A stretch of 64,000 nucleotides of DNA from Flavobacterium cupriresistens (GTDB taxonomy: Bacteria > Bacteroidota > Bacteroidia > Flavobacteriales > Flavobacteriaceae): positions 5,208,001-5,272,000 of the forward strand of contig NZ_CP087134.1 in NCBI RefSeq assembly GCF_020911925.1, read 5' to 3'. The notes beneath the pieces were generated by a model. It was not told where the DNA came from and ran no database searches. It was given only the letters and a program-made list of their open reading frames with translations. A program made the translations under genes and the position numbers. Below are positions 36,422-45,274 of this stretch, one piece after another. Each line of letters begins with the position of its first letter. Position 1 is the stretch's first letter.

Positions 36422-37935
36422 CTGGAAGGGATGATTGAAAAATCATCCCTTTTTTTTTCGTATACCAAACAACCTTTTTCTTTCATTATCAAATGATTAC
36501 AAGATAAAATATTCATCATAGTGGGTGTTCGATATATGCCCTCTTGATAGTATAAATTGCTATCGAACACCAAGTTTACAAACTCTCTCTTTTGCATAAT
36601 ATCAGCATTTGAATACACAAACTTAAGATCAGTTAGCATTTCTATATTTTTTTCTAGGATAGCAAATGCACGATCCTCTTTTTGGTTTAACCGTTCAATT
36701 GCTCCTTTTAGAGGCTGAATTATACTATTAAAGTTCGTATGCCATCTATCGTAAGTTTCTTTAGAAATTTCATTCTTAATCCATTTCTCTTCTAGCGAAA
36801 ACATTTTTTCTTTAGTATCTTCCAAAAGTTGCTTCTTTTCAGCAAGTTTTCGCTCTTTAAATTTCAGATCATCTTCTAATGCATTGTTACAACTGCTTCT
36901 TATTTCCAATAACTTTTGCTTTGGAAGACTCATCAACTCACATATTTCTAAAAACTGATTATGTGCCTTTATTACACTGATATTATTGTGTTTTGAATTT
37001 TGACACTTATAATAGTAAAAGTACTTTCCTGATTTCCCTCTTGAGGGAGCACCTGTTAGAGGATTACTACAATGACATTTAAGAATTCCACGTAATGGCA
37101 ATTCTTCATCGATGACTGTCCTAGTTTTTTCAGGTTTTTTAATTTTATTTTGCACCATTTGCCAAGTACTGGTATCTATAATTGGCTCATGAATACCAGG
37201 GAAATTGCCTCCAGGATATTCCTTATATCCTTGGACTTTTAACATACCTGCGTAAACAGGATTTGTAAGTACTCTTTCAATAGAAGTATTTCCCTTGTTT
37301 TTAAACCCTAATTCAAATGCTTTTTCCTTAATTTTATACAATGGCATGTTTTTAAGAAAAGAATCATATATAAACTTAATGACCTTAGCTTCGCTTTCCT
37401 CAATAACTAGTCTACGTTCTTTTTGTTCCCCTTGTTTAATATAGCCAAATGGGGGTTTGATACCTATATATCGTCCTTCCTTAGCTCTGGCTGTATAAAG
37501 CCCTCCTCTTATTTTTATACTTCTATTAATATTGTCCTCCTCAGCAAGTAATAATTGTAGACCTGCTCTAAAAAAACTTCCTGGAGTATCATAATCGAAT
37601 GTGATACCCTCAGTAACACTAACCACCTGTATACTGTACTTTTTTTGCAGCATTTTAACCATACTCATCGCCTCACCTGCATTCCGACTGAATCTATCCA
37701 TTTGATCCACAAGCAGAAAATCTACAACTCTGTGGTGTTTAATAATAAACTCCTGCAACTTTATAAAATCTGGTCTATCAAAAGTTTTTGCACTTTTTCC
37801 TCGGTCAATAAAAGTATCAACTAATTCAACATTATTAAATTTTACCCATTGGTCAGTATACATCTCCTGTCTCTCAATCGAGCCATTGCTTTGTCCTAGT
37901 TGACTAAATCTTAAATACCTAATCGCCTTCTTCAT
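36379..37935 (-). CDS. Large serine recombinase (element integrase)
   Basis: 518 residues. Resolvase/invertase catalytic domain at 1-150 with the nucleophile Ser11 in RYLRFSQLGQSNGSIERQ and 'LVDQMDRFSRNAGEAM' near 75. The DNA-binding 'recombinase' domain (about 165-270) follows. Then comes a zinc-ribbon-like segment with CHCSNPLTG and YYKCQNSKH (about 287-320), and a coiled coil (about 350-430). Such enzymes catalyse site-specific integration, and excision with a partner. The last 25 or so codons run antisense through the ssrA terminator and 3' end (SGVAGNRTRVQTSN is the tmRNA T-arm read backwards). The native C-terminus in the unintegrated form may therefore differ. Confidence 0.9.
   Translation of the reverse strand: MKKAIRYLRFSQLGQSNGSIERQEMYTDQWVKFNNVELVDTFIDRGKSAKTFDRPDFIKLQEFIIKHHRVVDFLLVDQMDRFSRNAGEAMSMVKMLQKKYSIQVVSVTEGITFDYDTPGSFFRAGLQLLLAEEDNINRSIKIRGGLYTARAKEGRYIGIKPPFGYIKQGEQKERRLVIEESEAKVIKFIYDSFLKNMPLYKIKEKAFELGFKNKGNTSIERVLTNPVYAGMLKVQGYKEYPGGNFPGIHEPIIDTSTWQMVQNKIKKPEKTRTVIDEELPLRGILKCHCSNPLTGAPSRGKSGKYFYYYKCQNSKHNNISVIKAHNQFLEICELMSLPKQKLLEIRSSCNNALEDDLKFKERKLAEKKQLLEDTKEKMFSLEEKWIKNEISKETYDRWHTNFNSIIQPLKGAIERLNQKEDRAFAILEKNIEMLTDLKFVYSNADIMQKREFVNLVFDSNLYYQEGIYRTPTMMNILSCNHLIMKEKGCLVYEKKRDDFSIIPSSGVAGNRTRVQTSN
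36399..36424. other. Probable attachment site at the ssrA 3' end
   Basis: The T-arm and acceptor 3' strand of ssrA mark the chromosome/element junction: core genes end here and the recombinase gene begins. I infer that the crossover lies in this stretch. No second copy of the sequence was seen in the window, so the exact core is not defined. Confidence 0.5.
36426..36458. terminator. Terminator following ssrA
   Basis: AAGGGATGATT pairs perfectly with AATCATCCCTT around GAAA, followed by a T-run. It lies within the 3' part of the antisense recombinase reading frame. Confidence 0.85.
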
Positions 37936-38071
37936 ATAATTCCTTTAATGTTATTGAAACAATAATTTTAACAAGTAAATTTACTATTTTTTGTTCTTTT
38001 TCTTGTTCGAAATTATATAATATTTTAGTTATCTCATCAACAACATCTTTCTCATCATTCTTCTCTTCCAT
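37919..38071 (-). CDS. Small ORF (50 residues) coupled to the recombinase
   Basis: Starts at ATG 38071 and translates as MEEKNDEKDVVDEITKILYN... to ...KELYEEGD, ending at a TAG whose last 17 bases overlap the recombinase start, a translational-coupling layout. It is preceded by GGGAGGTG with an ideal spacing to ATG (38076-38083), a strong Shine-Dalgarno that is rare in this phylum. The product is acidic and helical. No family recognised; being a regulator or partner of the recombinase is only a guess from position. Confidence 0.6.
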   Translation of the reverse strand: MEEKNDEKDVVDEITKILYNFEQEKEQKIVNLLVKIIVSITLKELYEEGD

Positions 38072-38110
38072 TTTTCACCTCCCTGCTAGACAAGGCAAAG
38101 CCCTCACGGT

Positions 38111-38161
38111 TTTGCTAGTTTATAACTCACACCTTGTAAGTTTATATTTAAAACTAGCAAA
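38111..38161. repeat. 11-bp inverted repeat upstream of the recombinase operon
   Basis: TTTGCTAGTTT (38111-38121) and AAACTAGCAAA (38151-38161) are perfect complements separated by 29 bp, about 40 bp upstream of the small ORF. Possibly an operator or a binding site for the recombinase. Confidence 0.5.
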
Positions 38162-38245
38162 CAAATTAAGTAAGAGTTCATAATGGCTTTTAATGGAACT
38201 TTTTGACCCTCTAAGTCTAGTTTATAAAACTTGGAAGCAATTTTT

Positions 38246-40003
38246 CTACATCTGTTTTTTATAATCAACGTAATCATTGTCCCGACACATGGTTTTCAAA
38301 TCAAAATTAGTCTCGTTCTTTTCATCCAAACCAGTTGTTATTTCCTTTTTAAGTTCTTCAATAAAAAAGGAGGTTGGCATGCCAGTTCTTGCAAAAAAGG
38401 CATTAGCAAACCTTTGAGTACTACTAAACCCTACTTCTTCAGCCAAGGCTTTATTGGTATAATTTCGAAGCTTCTTATCTTCTTGGAGCAAAGAAATCAA
38501 ATAATCAACTTTCAAATCGTTTATATAATTGACCAGTTTTTTACCTCTATAATGGTATATTATTTTTGAAAGATACTTTACATTTGAACCAAATGTAGTA
38601 GCCAATTTATTAGAAGTCAAATCCTTTTCAAGGAATTTTTTATCTTTTTCAAATTTCTCCAATTGTTTCAAGAGCTCTATTACAGTTTCCCGATTGATAT
38701 CTGCAACACCACTTTTGACAGTATTAACATCTACTTTAGGAGCTTTCTTTTTTTCCATTAATTCCTCATATTTTTGCCGGTAAATTCGCTTATTCCTTCT
38801 ATATCTGTAGAATAAAAAAATTAAGGATGTAAATAAGCACGCAATGACTAAACCAAGAATTAGATCATTATATTTTCTGTTATTGAGAAGGTTCTCTATA
38901 TGTTTTTTCTCTTGCAATAATTTTTTGGTGTCGTATTCTTTATGAATCCTTTCTGTTAGATATTGATATCGGCTATCTAAAATGTTGTCAAGTATTAATA
39001 ACTTTCTTATATAATAGAGTTGGCTTTTTAAATTGTCTTTCGACTTGTAGTAACTAATCATCAACTCATAATTCTCGCGAAGATCTGGGCGTACGTAATT
39101 TTTGCTATCAATAATTTGAACTACTTTTTCAAAATAGGGTAATGCAATTTCATTTTCATTCAATTGCCAATACGATTTACCAATATAAAAATAACCAATG
39201 GCTTCATTAGCAAAATCTTTATTTCTCTTTATAATTGGTAAGGAAGAGTTTATTTTTTTTATAGCATCTCTGTAGTTCTTTTTGGTATATTGATTAATTC
39301 CTTCTGAGTGAATAAAATAAGATTCCATCTCTTTGTTACCAAGTCTTCTACCTTCAGCCAATCCTTTTCGATTGGTGTCGGATGACAAACCATAATTTTG
39401 AATTTTGTTATAGCATAATCCGAGTGAATGAATTGAGTTAAGATACCCTCGGGCATCTTCATTCTTAAAGTAAATAATACATTCCCGAAATAAGGATACG
39501 GCTTCATTATAAAAACCCAAATAATATTTTATAAGACCAATATTATATTTTATCTTATAATTTAAATACTTATCATTTGTTTTAGAGACATATTCATTTG
39601 CGACAAGATAATTATCTAAAGCTTGTTGAAGTCTTTTCAAGCTGTAATAAACAATTCCCTTTGTTAAATAAGCTGACCCTATAAGACTATTTTCTTTAGA
39701 TAGTTTACCATTGTATATCATACTGTCAGCATAAACAAGTTTTAATTTATCAGACGAGTAATGGACATAATTTTTGTATCCATTAATTATTTCTTCAAAA
39801 TTTTTTTCCTTCTTCGCTTTGAACAAAAATGATTTTAAATACAAGGATTGTTTTATACTATCACTTTCTAACTGTTCAATACGATCAAAAAGATAATCAT
39901 AATCTTTTAGTTGCAGTGTGTCTGGAATTTTAACGACACCATTTTGTGCAGAAATCTGATTTCCCAAACATAGGAATAACACGAAGAAATGTTTTTTAAT
40001 CAT
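38246..40003 (-). CDS. TPR-containing membrane AraC-type regulator
   Basis: 585 residues. A signal-like N-terminus (MIKKHFFVLFLCLGNQISAQ) precedes an extracytoplasmic series of tetratricopeptide repeats (about 60-350, e.g. 'NYLVANEYVSKTNDKYLNYKIKYNIGLIKYYLGFYNEAVSLF' in pieces). One membrane helix sits near 375-395 (DLILGLVIACLFTSLIFLFY), and a C-terminal AraC DNA-binding domain has two helix-turn-helices (about 468-490 and 521-540, GFSSTQRFANAFFARTGMP). This one-component membrane-bound regulator type is common in Flavobacteria. The adjacent divergent lipoprotein gene is a possible target. Signals unknown. Confidence 0.85.
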   Translation of the reverse strand: MIKKHFFVLFLCLGNQISAQNGVVKIPDTLQLKDYDYLFDRIEQLESDSIKQSLYLKSFLFKAKKEKNFEEIINGYKNYVHYSSDKLKLVYADSMIYNGKLSKENSLIGSAYLTKGIVYYSLKRLQQALDNYLVANEYVSKTNDKYLNYKIKYNIGLIKYYLGFYNEAVSLFRECIIYFKNEDARGYLNSIHSLGLCYNKIQNYGLSSDTNRKGLAEGRRLGNKEMESYFIHSEGINQYTKKNYRDAIKKINSSLPIIKRNKDFANEAIGYFYIGKSYWQLNENEIALPYFEKVVQIIDSKNYVRPDLRENYELMISYYKSKDNLKSQLYYIRKLLILDNILDSRYQYLTERIHKEYDTKKLLQEKKHIENLLNNRKYNDLILGLVIACLFTSLIFLFYRYRRNKRIYRQKYEELMEKKKAPKVDVNTVKSGVADINRETVIELLKQLEKFEKDKKFLEKDLTSNKLATTFGSNVKYLSKIIYHYRGKKLVNYINDLKVDYLISLLQEDKKLRNYTNKALAEEVGFSSTQRFANAFFARTGMPTSFFIEELKKEITTGLDEKNETNFDLKTMCRDNDYVDYKKQM

Positions 40004-40343
40004 AGGCTAAGATAAAATGGAACACTATTTATTATTCAAAATATTTTTTACATATAAGTGGGGTAAGCTTTGTAAAAAAGTGCGGAAAATCTAATCAAAT
40101 ATACCATAAACAATTGATATTTAGCTTGTTGTTTAAGAAAAACATGGTATGGATTTTCGGAAAATCCATACCGTTTTTTCGGAAAACCCACAATAGTTGT
40201 GTTGTGAGAGTTGATTTTGACTTCTAGTTTTGTCTCGAATTCAAAAGCAAAAAAGTTTAGCAAAGTGCTAAATAAAAATTCTGCTGACCCGGGTAAAATG
40301 AATTGGCGAAAAAATGGCCAGTCACATTTTAACAAATCTAATC
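40004..40343. promoter_or_regulatory. Divergent intergenic region with a 27-bp palindrome
   Basis: 340 bp between the TPR-AraC regulator and the lipoprotein gene. Residues 40146-40172 form a near-perfect palindrome (12-bp arms GGTATGGATTTT and AAAATCCATACC around CGG) followed by a T-run, so it is either a terminator of an unseen short transcript or a protein-binding site. No ORF here is convincing. Confidence 0.55.
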
Positions 40344-41045
40344 ATGAAAAAATTATCATTATGTAGTATGTTTATTTTTCCTCTTTTATTAATTTCTTGC
40401 GCAAACCCTGAAGAATATAAAGAAATTGATTCATTTTCAAAAATGTCAAAATTTAACTCGCTTGATCTTAGACGCGTAGAAGATAAAGTTTTAACTGTGA
40501 ATGAGGTAGACGACTTACTATCAGTATTTTATGATGAAAGCAATTTTGATGCTACATCCATTGTTACTGTTAATCAGGCAATACAATCCACAGGTATTAC
40601 GCAACTAACATTAGTCAGCGGTGATTTAAATATCACCAACTCTTCTATCGATGAGATCAGAGAAGTGATAAGTGAATCAAAAGGTACATTTGAATTAAGT
40701 ATTGAAAATTTATCCATGTCGTTGCCTGCAAAAACTTCACTTCAGAATTTTATTGAAAATGTAATGCAATTTAGTAATGGTAACTATAATAGCATGATCA
40801 TTTCAATAGAACAATATGAGTCTACAGTTCAAGGAAATACTTCTTATAGTTTAGTCGATAAAGATATGATACTTACAACATCTTTAATTGCAAAGACTTC
40901 GCTTTTTTATGAAAGAAAGCGTAAGGATAAGGATTGGGAAATGTCTGTCGGCAATAAGGAAGATGATTTTATTCCTACTGATGATCTTACTTTTAAAATT
41001 GTTAGAATGTCTTTATTGGCAGGAACTATAGAAAATAACTTTTAG
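40344..41045 (+). CDS. Lipoprotein of unknown function
   Basis: 233 residues from the ATG at 40344 (an upstream in-frame ATG at 40314 would bury the signal peptide). The signal sequence has a lipobox, 'FPLLLISCANPEE' (Cys18). The mature part is acidic, with 'SSIDEIREVISESKGTFELSIENLSMSLPAKTSLQNFIENVMQ' in the middle. No family recognised. It lies 10 bp upstream of a small membrane-protein gene and opposite the TPR-AraC regulator. Confidence 0.65.
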   Translation: MKKLSLCSMFIFPLLLISCANPEEYKEIDSFSKMSKFNSLDLRRVEDKVLTVNEVDDLLSVFYDESNFDATSIVTVNQAIQSTGITQLTLVSGDLNITNSSIDEIREVISESKGTFELSIENLSMSLPAKTSLQNFIENVMQFSNGNYNSMIISIEQYESTVQGNTSYSLVDKDMILTTSLIAKTSLFYERKRKDKDWEMSVGNKEDDFIPTDDLTFKIVRMSLLAGTIENNF

Positions 41046-41055
41046 TAAACTAGCC

Positions 41056-41310
41056 ATGTACTTAACTCCAATAATTGAAAAAAAGATTACAGTTATTTTT
41101 TGCTTGCTTCTGATTGTCATCAATCTTACAGCTCTTTATTTCATTATTGACCTGTTCAGTTATGACGAAATGATTAGTTATCTGTCTATAGATAAAGTTA
41201 AAAATAATACTACACGTCCATTAGCATTTATGCTTTTGGCAAGTATTCTTACAAATTTGTTATTCGTTAGTATTTCATTGCTCAGTATATTGATGCGTGA
41301 TGCTTCATGA
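41056..41310 (+). CDS. Small membrane protein with two helices
   Basis: 84 residues: two long hydrophobic segments (ITVIFCLLLIVINLTALYFII and AFMLLASILTNLLFVSISLLSIL) around a soluble loop. It starts 10 bp after the lipoprotein gene and is almost surely in its operon. No family recognised. Confidence 0.6.
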   Translation: MYLTPIIEKKITVIFCLLLIVINLTALYFIIDLFSYDEMISYLSIDKVKNNTTRPLAFMLLASILTNLLFVSISLLSILMRDAS

Positions 41311-41369
41311 ATCAAAAAAACACAAAATTTCTCTTTAGTTAACATAAATATTATTTAAAAACTGATGTT

Positions 41370-42224
41370 TTGGTTAGAAAAAATTTAATACATCCGCATT
41401 TAGAATTGGAAGTTTTTGTGTTTGAAAAATTTGAATCCAAATCTGCAATGGAGCAGCTTTTTAAAAATAACTGTTTTTCAATAGTTTTTGTCAATTCAGG
41501 ATATTTAAAGATGCGAGTTAATTATATTGAGCATTGCTTAGGTGTAAACGAGCTTATTGTAATTCCGGTAAGAACTTCTCACGAGATCCTACAGCTTAGT
41601 GATGAATTAGAAGTTTCTTTACTTTTTTTTACTTCGGATTTTATTTTTAAGAACACTATAAGAAAGCCTAATATTGGATTTTTTGAAATTTTTATTACGA
41701 AATTCCCATCGAAGGTTGTTCTAAAAAATTATGAGACCCTTTTACTTAATGATTTGTTTGCTATAATAGAAAATAGAAAGTACAAAATAAGAGAACATAG
41801 ATTTTACAATGAAGTTCAACTTTTGAGTTTCAATCTTTTGCTATATGCCGTGGCCGGTATATACAACGAGAACTCGTATGATGTAAAAGCAAAGTATACT
41901 AGAAAAGAAAAATTAGTCTTTCGATTTTTCGAGATTTTGGACGGGCAGTGTACAAAACAACATACCGTAAAATACTATGCAGATGCATTATTTATTTCTA
42001 AAGGCCATCTTAGCAAAGTAGTCAAACAAGTGACCGATAAAACAATTAAAGAGTTTATTAAAGAAGCAATTATTTTGGAAGCTAAAATTTTGCTTCAAAA
42101 TGACGACTTGACAATTTTACAGATTATAGAGGAATTACGTTTTAGTAATTCCTCTTCTTTTAGTAATTTTTTTAAAAAATCTACCTCAATGTCGCCATCT
42201 GAGTACCGTTTAAAATTTGAATGA
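41370..42224 (+). CDS. AraC family transcriptional regulator
   Basis: 284 residues. N-terminal cupin-like ligand domain (about 10-160) and a C-terminal AraC domain (about 185-284) with 'HTVKYYADALFISKGHLSKVVKQVTDKTIKEFI' and 'ILQIIEELRFSNSSSFSNFFKKSTSMSPSEYR' in consecutive helices. The start is a TTG at 41370; an in-frame stop precedes it, and the first ATG (near 41449) would remove the N-terminal strand. It is close to RteC and the excision module, so it could control the element. Confidence 0.85.
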   Translation: MVRKNLIHPHLELEVFVFEKFESKSAMEQLFKNNCFSIVFVNSGYLKMRVNYIEHCLGVNELIVIPVRTSHEILQLSDELEVSLLFFTSDFIFKNTIRKPNIGFFEIFITKFPSKVVLKNYETLLLNDLFAIIENRKYKIREHRFYNEVQLLSFNLLLYAVAGIYNENSYDVKAKYTRKEKLVFRFFEILDGQCTKQHTVKYYADALFISKGHLSKVVKQVTDKTIKEFIKEAIILEAKILLQNDDLTILQIIEELRFSNSSSFSNFFKKSTSMSPSEYRLKFE

Positions 42225-42303
42225 AGATTGTATAAATAATGATCAAAAATATTTTTAAAAATGGAAGAAATAAATGAATTAATTATTCGCTTTATTGATT
42301 AAT

Positions 42304-43155
42304 ATGATAATGCAGTCCACTTACAAAGATGCTCTCTACAGTATACTGAAAAAAGAGCAGGAAATAAGTTTGGAATCCGTGCATGTAATTGATGAGTCCT
42401 ATCGCATGATTGTTTTTCTTCAAGATTTATTGTCAGGCATGAAAAAAAATGTATTGGATAATAATTTTACAGATGAAAATGAGGAAATTGAATTCTTCAG
42501 AATCATCAAACCTCAAATACTTGGAAAGTTGATTTATTACAACAAAATTTATAGAATAGAAACTTCTTGCCCCGTAAACAGTGGAAAGATGTATTATAAA
42601 TATTTTTCAAGTGAACTACAGCAGCTAAAGAATGAATACAAAGAACATATTTGTAATTCTGATTTTTACCGGTATTACCGCTCAGGGAGGACGGACAGAG
42701 ATCACGATTTTTTTAAATTAGGAAAAATAAATCTTAATACTGGCTTGAACAGTTTCATCTTTGAAGTCGATACTCAATTTTCTACTTATTACGATTATAA
42801 AGTTTCCAGAATCATTGCTGATGAATTGCTTTATAATTATTTAATTATTAAAATCAATCCTGTCGACAAACCTGATGTGATTTTGCAAAATTCCGAATCT
42901 ACCAAAGACGTTTTTTGGACAGAATCTAAAAACGCACTAATCGAATTGATTTATGCCCTATATGCATCTGGTGCAATTTCTAATGGAAAGGTTGGAATTC
43001 GTAAAATCAGTTTGGTTTTTCAGATATTGTTTCGCATTCAATTAGGTGATATTCACCATGCCTTTCACCGCATGAAAGACCGACCTGGTAATCGTACCTT
43101 ATTTTTAGACCAGCTCAAATCTTCCCTTAAACATTACATGGATAAAGATTTATAG
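42304..43155 (+). CDS. rteC: RteC family regulator
   Basis: 283 residues. It carries the RteC features 'FYRYYRSGRTDRDHDFFKLGKINL' (near 122-146), 'FSTYYDYKVSRIIADELLYNYL' (near 158) and the C-terminal 'VGIRKISLVFQILFRIQLGDIHHAFHRMKDRPGNRTLFLDQLKSSL' in pieces. In the Bacteroides element CTnDOT, RteC activates excision genes. A TTG at 42295 and ATG at 42304 are both possible starts; I used the ATG. It lies upstream of the HTH, DUF4099/3945 and topB genes, matching the CTnDOT order. Confidence 0.88.
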   Translation: MIMQSTYKDALYSILKKEQEISLESVHVIDESYRMIVFLQDLLSGMKKNVLDNNFTDENEEIEFFRIIKPQILGKLIYYNKIYRIETSCPVNSGKMYYKYFSSELQQLKNEYKEHICNSDFYRYYRSGRTDRDHDFFKLGKINLNTGLNSFIFEVDTQFSTYYDYKVSRIIADELLYNYLIIKINPVDKPDVILQNSESTKDVFWTESKNALIELIYALYASGAISNGKVGIRKISLVFQILFRIQLGDIHHAFHRMKDRPGNRTLFLDQLKSSLKHYMDKDL

Positions 43156-43180
43156 CAATTGAATAGTCATATTGTTTATA

Positions 43181-43209
43181 AGCAGCACTATAAAGGGCTG
43201 CTTTTTTTA
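43181..43209 (+). terminator. Intrinsic terminator after rteC
   Basis: AGCAGC pairs with GCTGCT around a loop of about 10 nt, followed by a T-run. Confidence 0.8.
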
Positions 43210-43419
43210 TACCCATACCTACCCATTGGTATAACATGCAGCAATCTAGTTTCTATCTCAATAAAAAACTAAAAGAGTACTAAACAAGGGATTTGTTGTT
43301 TGTGAAAATTTAAAAAACATGTTTTTCAATTGGTACACCTTGGCAGAAAATACTATTAGGAACATCCAATTTTGCATAGATCATTAATCGAAAGGTAGTA
43401 ATTGATAAAACATATCTAT

Positions 43420-43734
43420 ATGAATATTGACAGAATGGAATTTATAGCATGGATGGAGCGTATAATGAATCGCTTTGATCTATTAGGAGAACGCTTTGAG
43501 AATGCTCAGAAAAAAAAGGGCTCTATAGATGGGGAAGAATTGTTAGACAATCAGGATCTTTTTATGATGTTAAAGGTCAGCGCTCGCTCATTACAACGTT
43601 ACCGCTCTTCTGGTAAACTCCCATATTATACTATCAGTGGTAAGTTGTATTACAAATTATCCGACGTGAACCAGTTTATCCGTGAGAGTTTTTCCACGTC
43701 AGTAAAAAAAGTGAAGACAATCAAAGACAAATAA
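43420..43734 (+). CDS. Small helix-turn-helix protein, Xis-like
   Basis: 104 residues from the ATG at 43420 (an upstream TTG at 43402 is also in frame). A MerR/excisionase-like helix-turn-helix covers 'FMMLKVSARSLQRYRSSGKLPYYTISGKLYYKLSDVNQFI' in pieces (about 48-90). Its position between rteC and the DUF4099/3945 and topB genes is that of the small excision proteins Xis2c/Xis2d in CTnDOT. Directionality function is inferred. Confidence 0.75.
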   Translation: MNIDRMEFIAWMERIMNRFDLLGERFENAQKKKGSIDGEELLDNQDLFMMLKVSARSLQRYRSSGKLPYYTISGKLYYKLSDVNQFIRESFSTSVKKVKTIKDK

Positions 43735-43806
43735 TGCCTCATTAGGACTCAAGACACTTAGATATATAGTCCTGACTTAATTTCGATACTGTTTTAAATA
43801 AATAAA

Positions 43807-45255
43807 ATGATGAGTGAACAAGAAAAAATCAAACAGGAAGCCCCAGAACAATTGACAGATATATTGTTAGTATTAAATAAAGAAAAGATGAAGATTGAGG
43901 CTGTAAAAGGAATTGATAAAAATGGTGAGTTAGAAACTGTTCCTGTTAACAAAAAAAATCAAAATCAATTTATGCGAGTTGACAAACAGGGAGATGTGTT
44001 TACTAACTTTTTTTCCAATTTCATAAGCCAGTTACAAAATCCGACTCGCTTCAGTTTTTTTAAAGTACCACAACTATTGACTATTGACATAGCTAAAGAC
44101 ATGCAAAAACAACTGGATAACCCTAATGTGGAAGGCGAAAAGCTTATGAAAGAGCATGAAGTTAAAGTAGAACTACCAAAAGAAGATAAAAAAGAAAATA
44201 TAGATACTATGGAAACAACACAAACAACAACAGAAACAAGTGAATATCGTTTCAAACCAGAACAAATCGATTGGGATACAATGTCAAATTTAGGTTTGAG
44301 TAAAGAAAAACTCGAAAAAATGAATTTGCTTGAACCATTGCTCAAAGGTTATAAGACCAATGAGCTAGTACCTATCAGTCTAAATTTAGGAACAGCCATT
44401 ACTCGCATGGATGCCCGTTTATCACTTCAAACTTCTGAGGATGGAAAAGTAGTTATGGCAATTCACGGCATACGAAAAGAACCACAATTGAATTTTCCGT
44501 TTTTTGGACATGAATTCAGCAAAGAAGATAAAGAGAGTCTACTTAAAACTGGTAATATGGGACGTGTGGTTGATCTTACAGTTTTCAAAACAGGTGAGCA
44601 AACGCCTTCAATTATTAGTGTAGACAGACTTACTAACGAACTTGTAGCACTACGTGTTGATAAAATAAAAATACCGGATGAAATCAAGGGAGTTAAACTC
44701 AATGAAGACCAGAAACAAACATTGATGGATGGTAAACCCCTTTTCATCGAAGGTATGATTTCCAAAAAAGGAGAATCATTTGATGCTACAGTTCAATTCA
44801 ATGCCGACAAGCGATATATTGAATTTCATTTCGACAGAACCAATACTGTTAGTCAAACACAAAATAATAATCAGCAGCAAAACCATGAAGCTCCGCGCAT
44901 ATTTCGAGGTAAAGAACTTGACGAAAACCAATATCAGCAATTTAAAGAAGGTAAAGTCATTTATGTGGATGGATTGGTAGACAAACAAGGAAAAGAGTAC
45001 AAAGGTTATGTGACATTTAATGTCAATAATGGTAAAGTTGATTTTTCATTCAGTAATCCAAATAGTGCAAAAATCCAACCAGCTGAAGAACATAAAACTC
45101 AGACAGCTGTTAATTCCGAAGGGAAAACTAATGAGGCAACCAAGTATAGTAAAGAGCCATTAAAATCAACACAAAAAGAGCCAGACAGTAAAAAACAACA
45201 GGAAGAACAAGAACAATCAGAAGGGCCAGTTAAAAGTAAGGGTAGAAAAATGTAA
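43807..45255 (+). CDS. DUF4099/DUF3945 conjugative-element protein
   Basis: 482 residues. The middle part holds the DUF4099-like 'FKPEQIDWDTMSNLGLSKEKLEKMNLLEPLLKGYKTNELVPI' segment (about 146-190). It is followed by two DUF3945 repeats: 'KGVKLNEDQKQTLMDGKPLFIEGM' near 295 and 'RGKELDENQYQQFKEGKVIYVDGL' near 366. The C-terminal 70 residues are Lys/Glu/Gln-rich and look disordered. Such proteins accompany topoisomerase III in Bacteroidetes conjugative elements. Corresponds in place to orf3 of the CTnDOT excision operon. Function unknown. Confidence 0.8.
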   Translation: MMSEQEKIKQEAPEQLTDILLVLNKEKMKIEAVKGIDKNGELETVPVNKKNQNQFMRVDKQGDVFTNFFSNFISQLQNPTRFSFFKVPQLLTIDIAKDMQKQLDNPNVEGEKLMKEHEVKVELPKEDKKENIDTMETTQTTTETSEYRFKPEQIDWDTMSNLGLSKEKLEKMNLLEPLLKGYKTNELVPISLNLGTAITRMDARLSLQTSEDGKVVMAIHGIRKEPQLNFPFFGHEFSKEDKESLLKTGNMGRVVDLTVFKTGEQTPSIISVDRLTNELVALRVDKIKIPDEIKGVKLNEDQKQTLMDGKPLFIEGMISKKGESFDATVQFNADKRYIEFHFDRTNTVSQTQNNNQQQNHEAPRIFRGKELDENQYQQFKEGKVIYVDGLVDKQGKEYKGYVTFNVNNGKVDFSFSNPNSAKIQPAEEHKTQTAVNSEGKTNEATKYSKEPLKSTQKEPDSKKQQEEQEQSEGPVKSKGRKM

Positions 45256-45274
45256 CACTAAAAGATGGTGAGAT

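Noticed and set aside
36261..36446. ORF antisense to the tmRNA (ESPGIEPGSKQ type)
   Set aside because: Its translation is the T-arm and upstream tmRNA read backwards, a well-known false gene.
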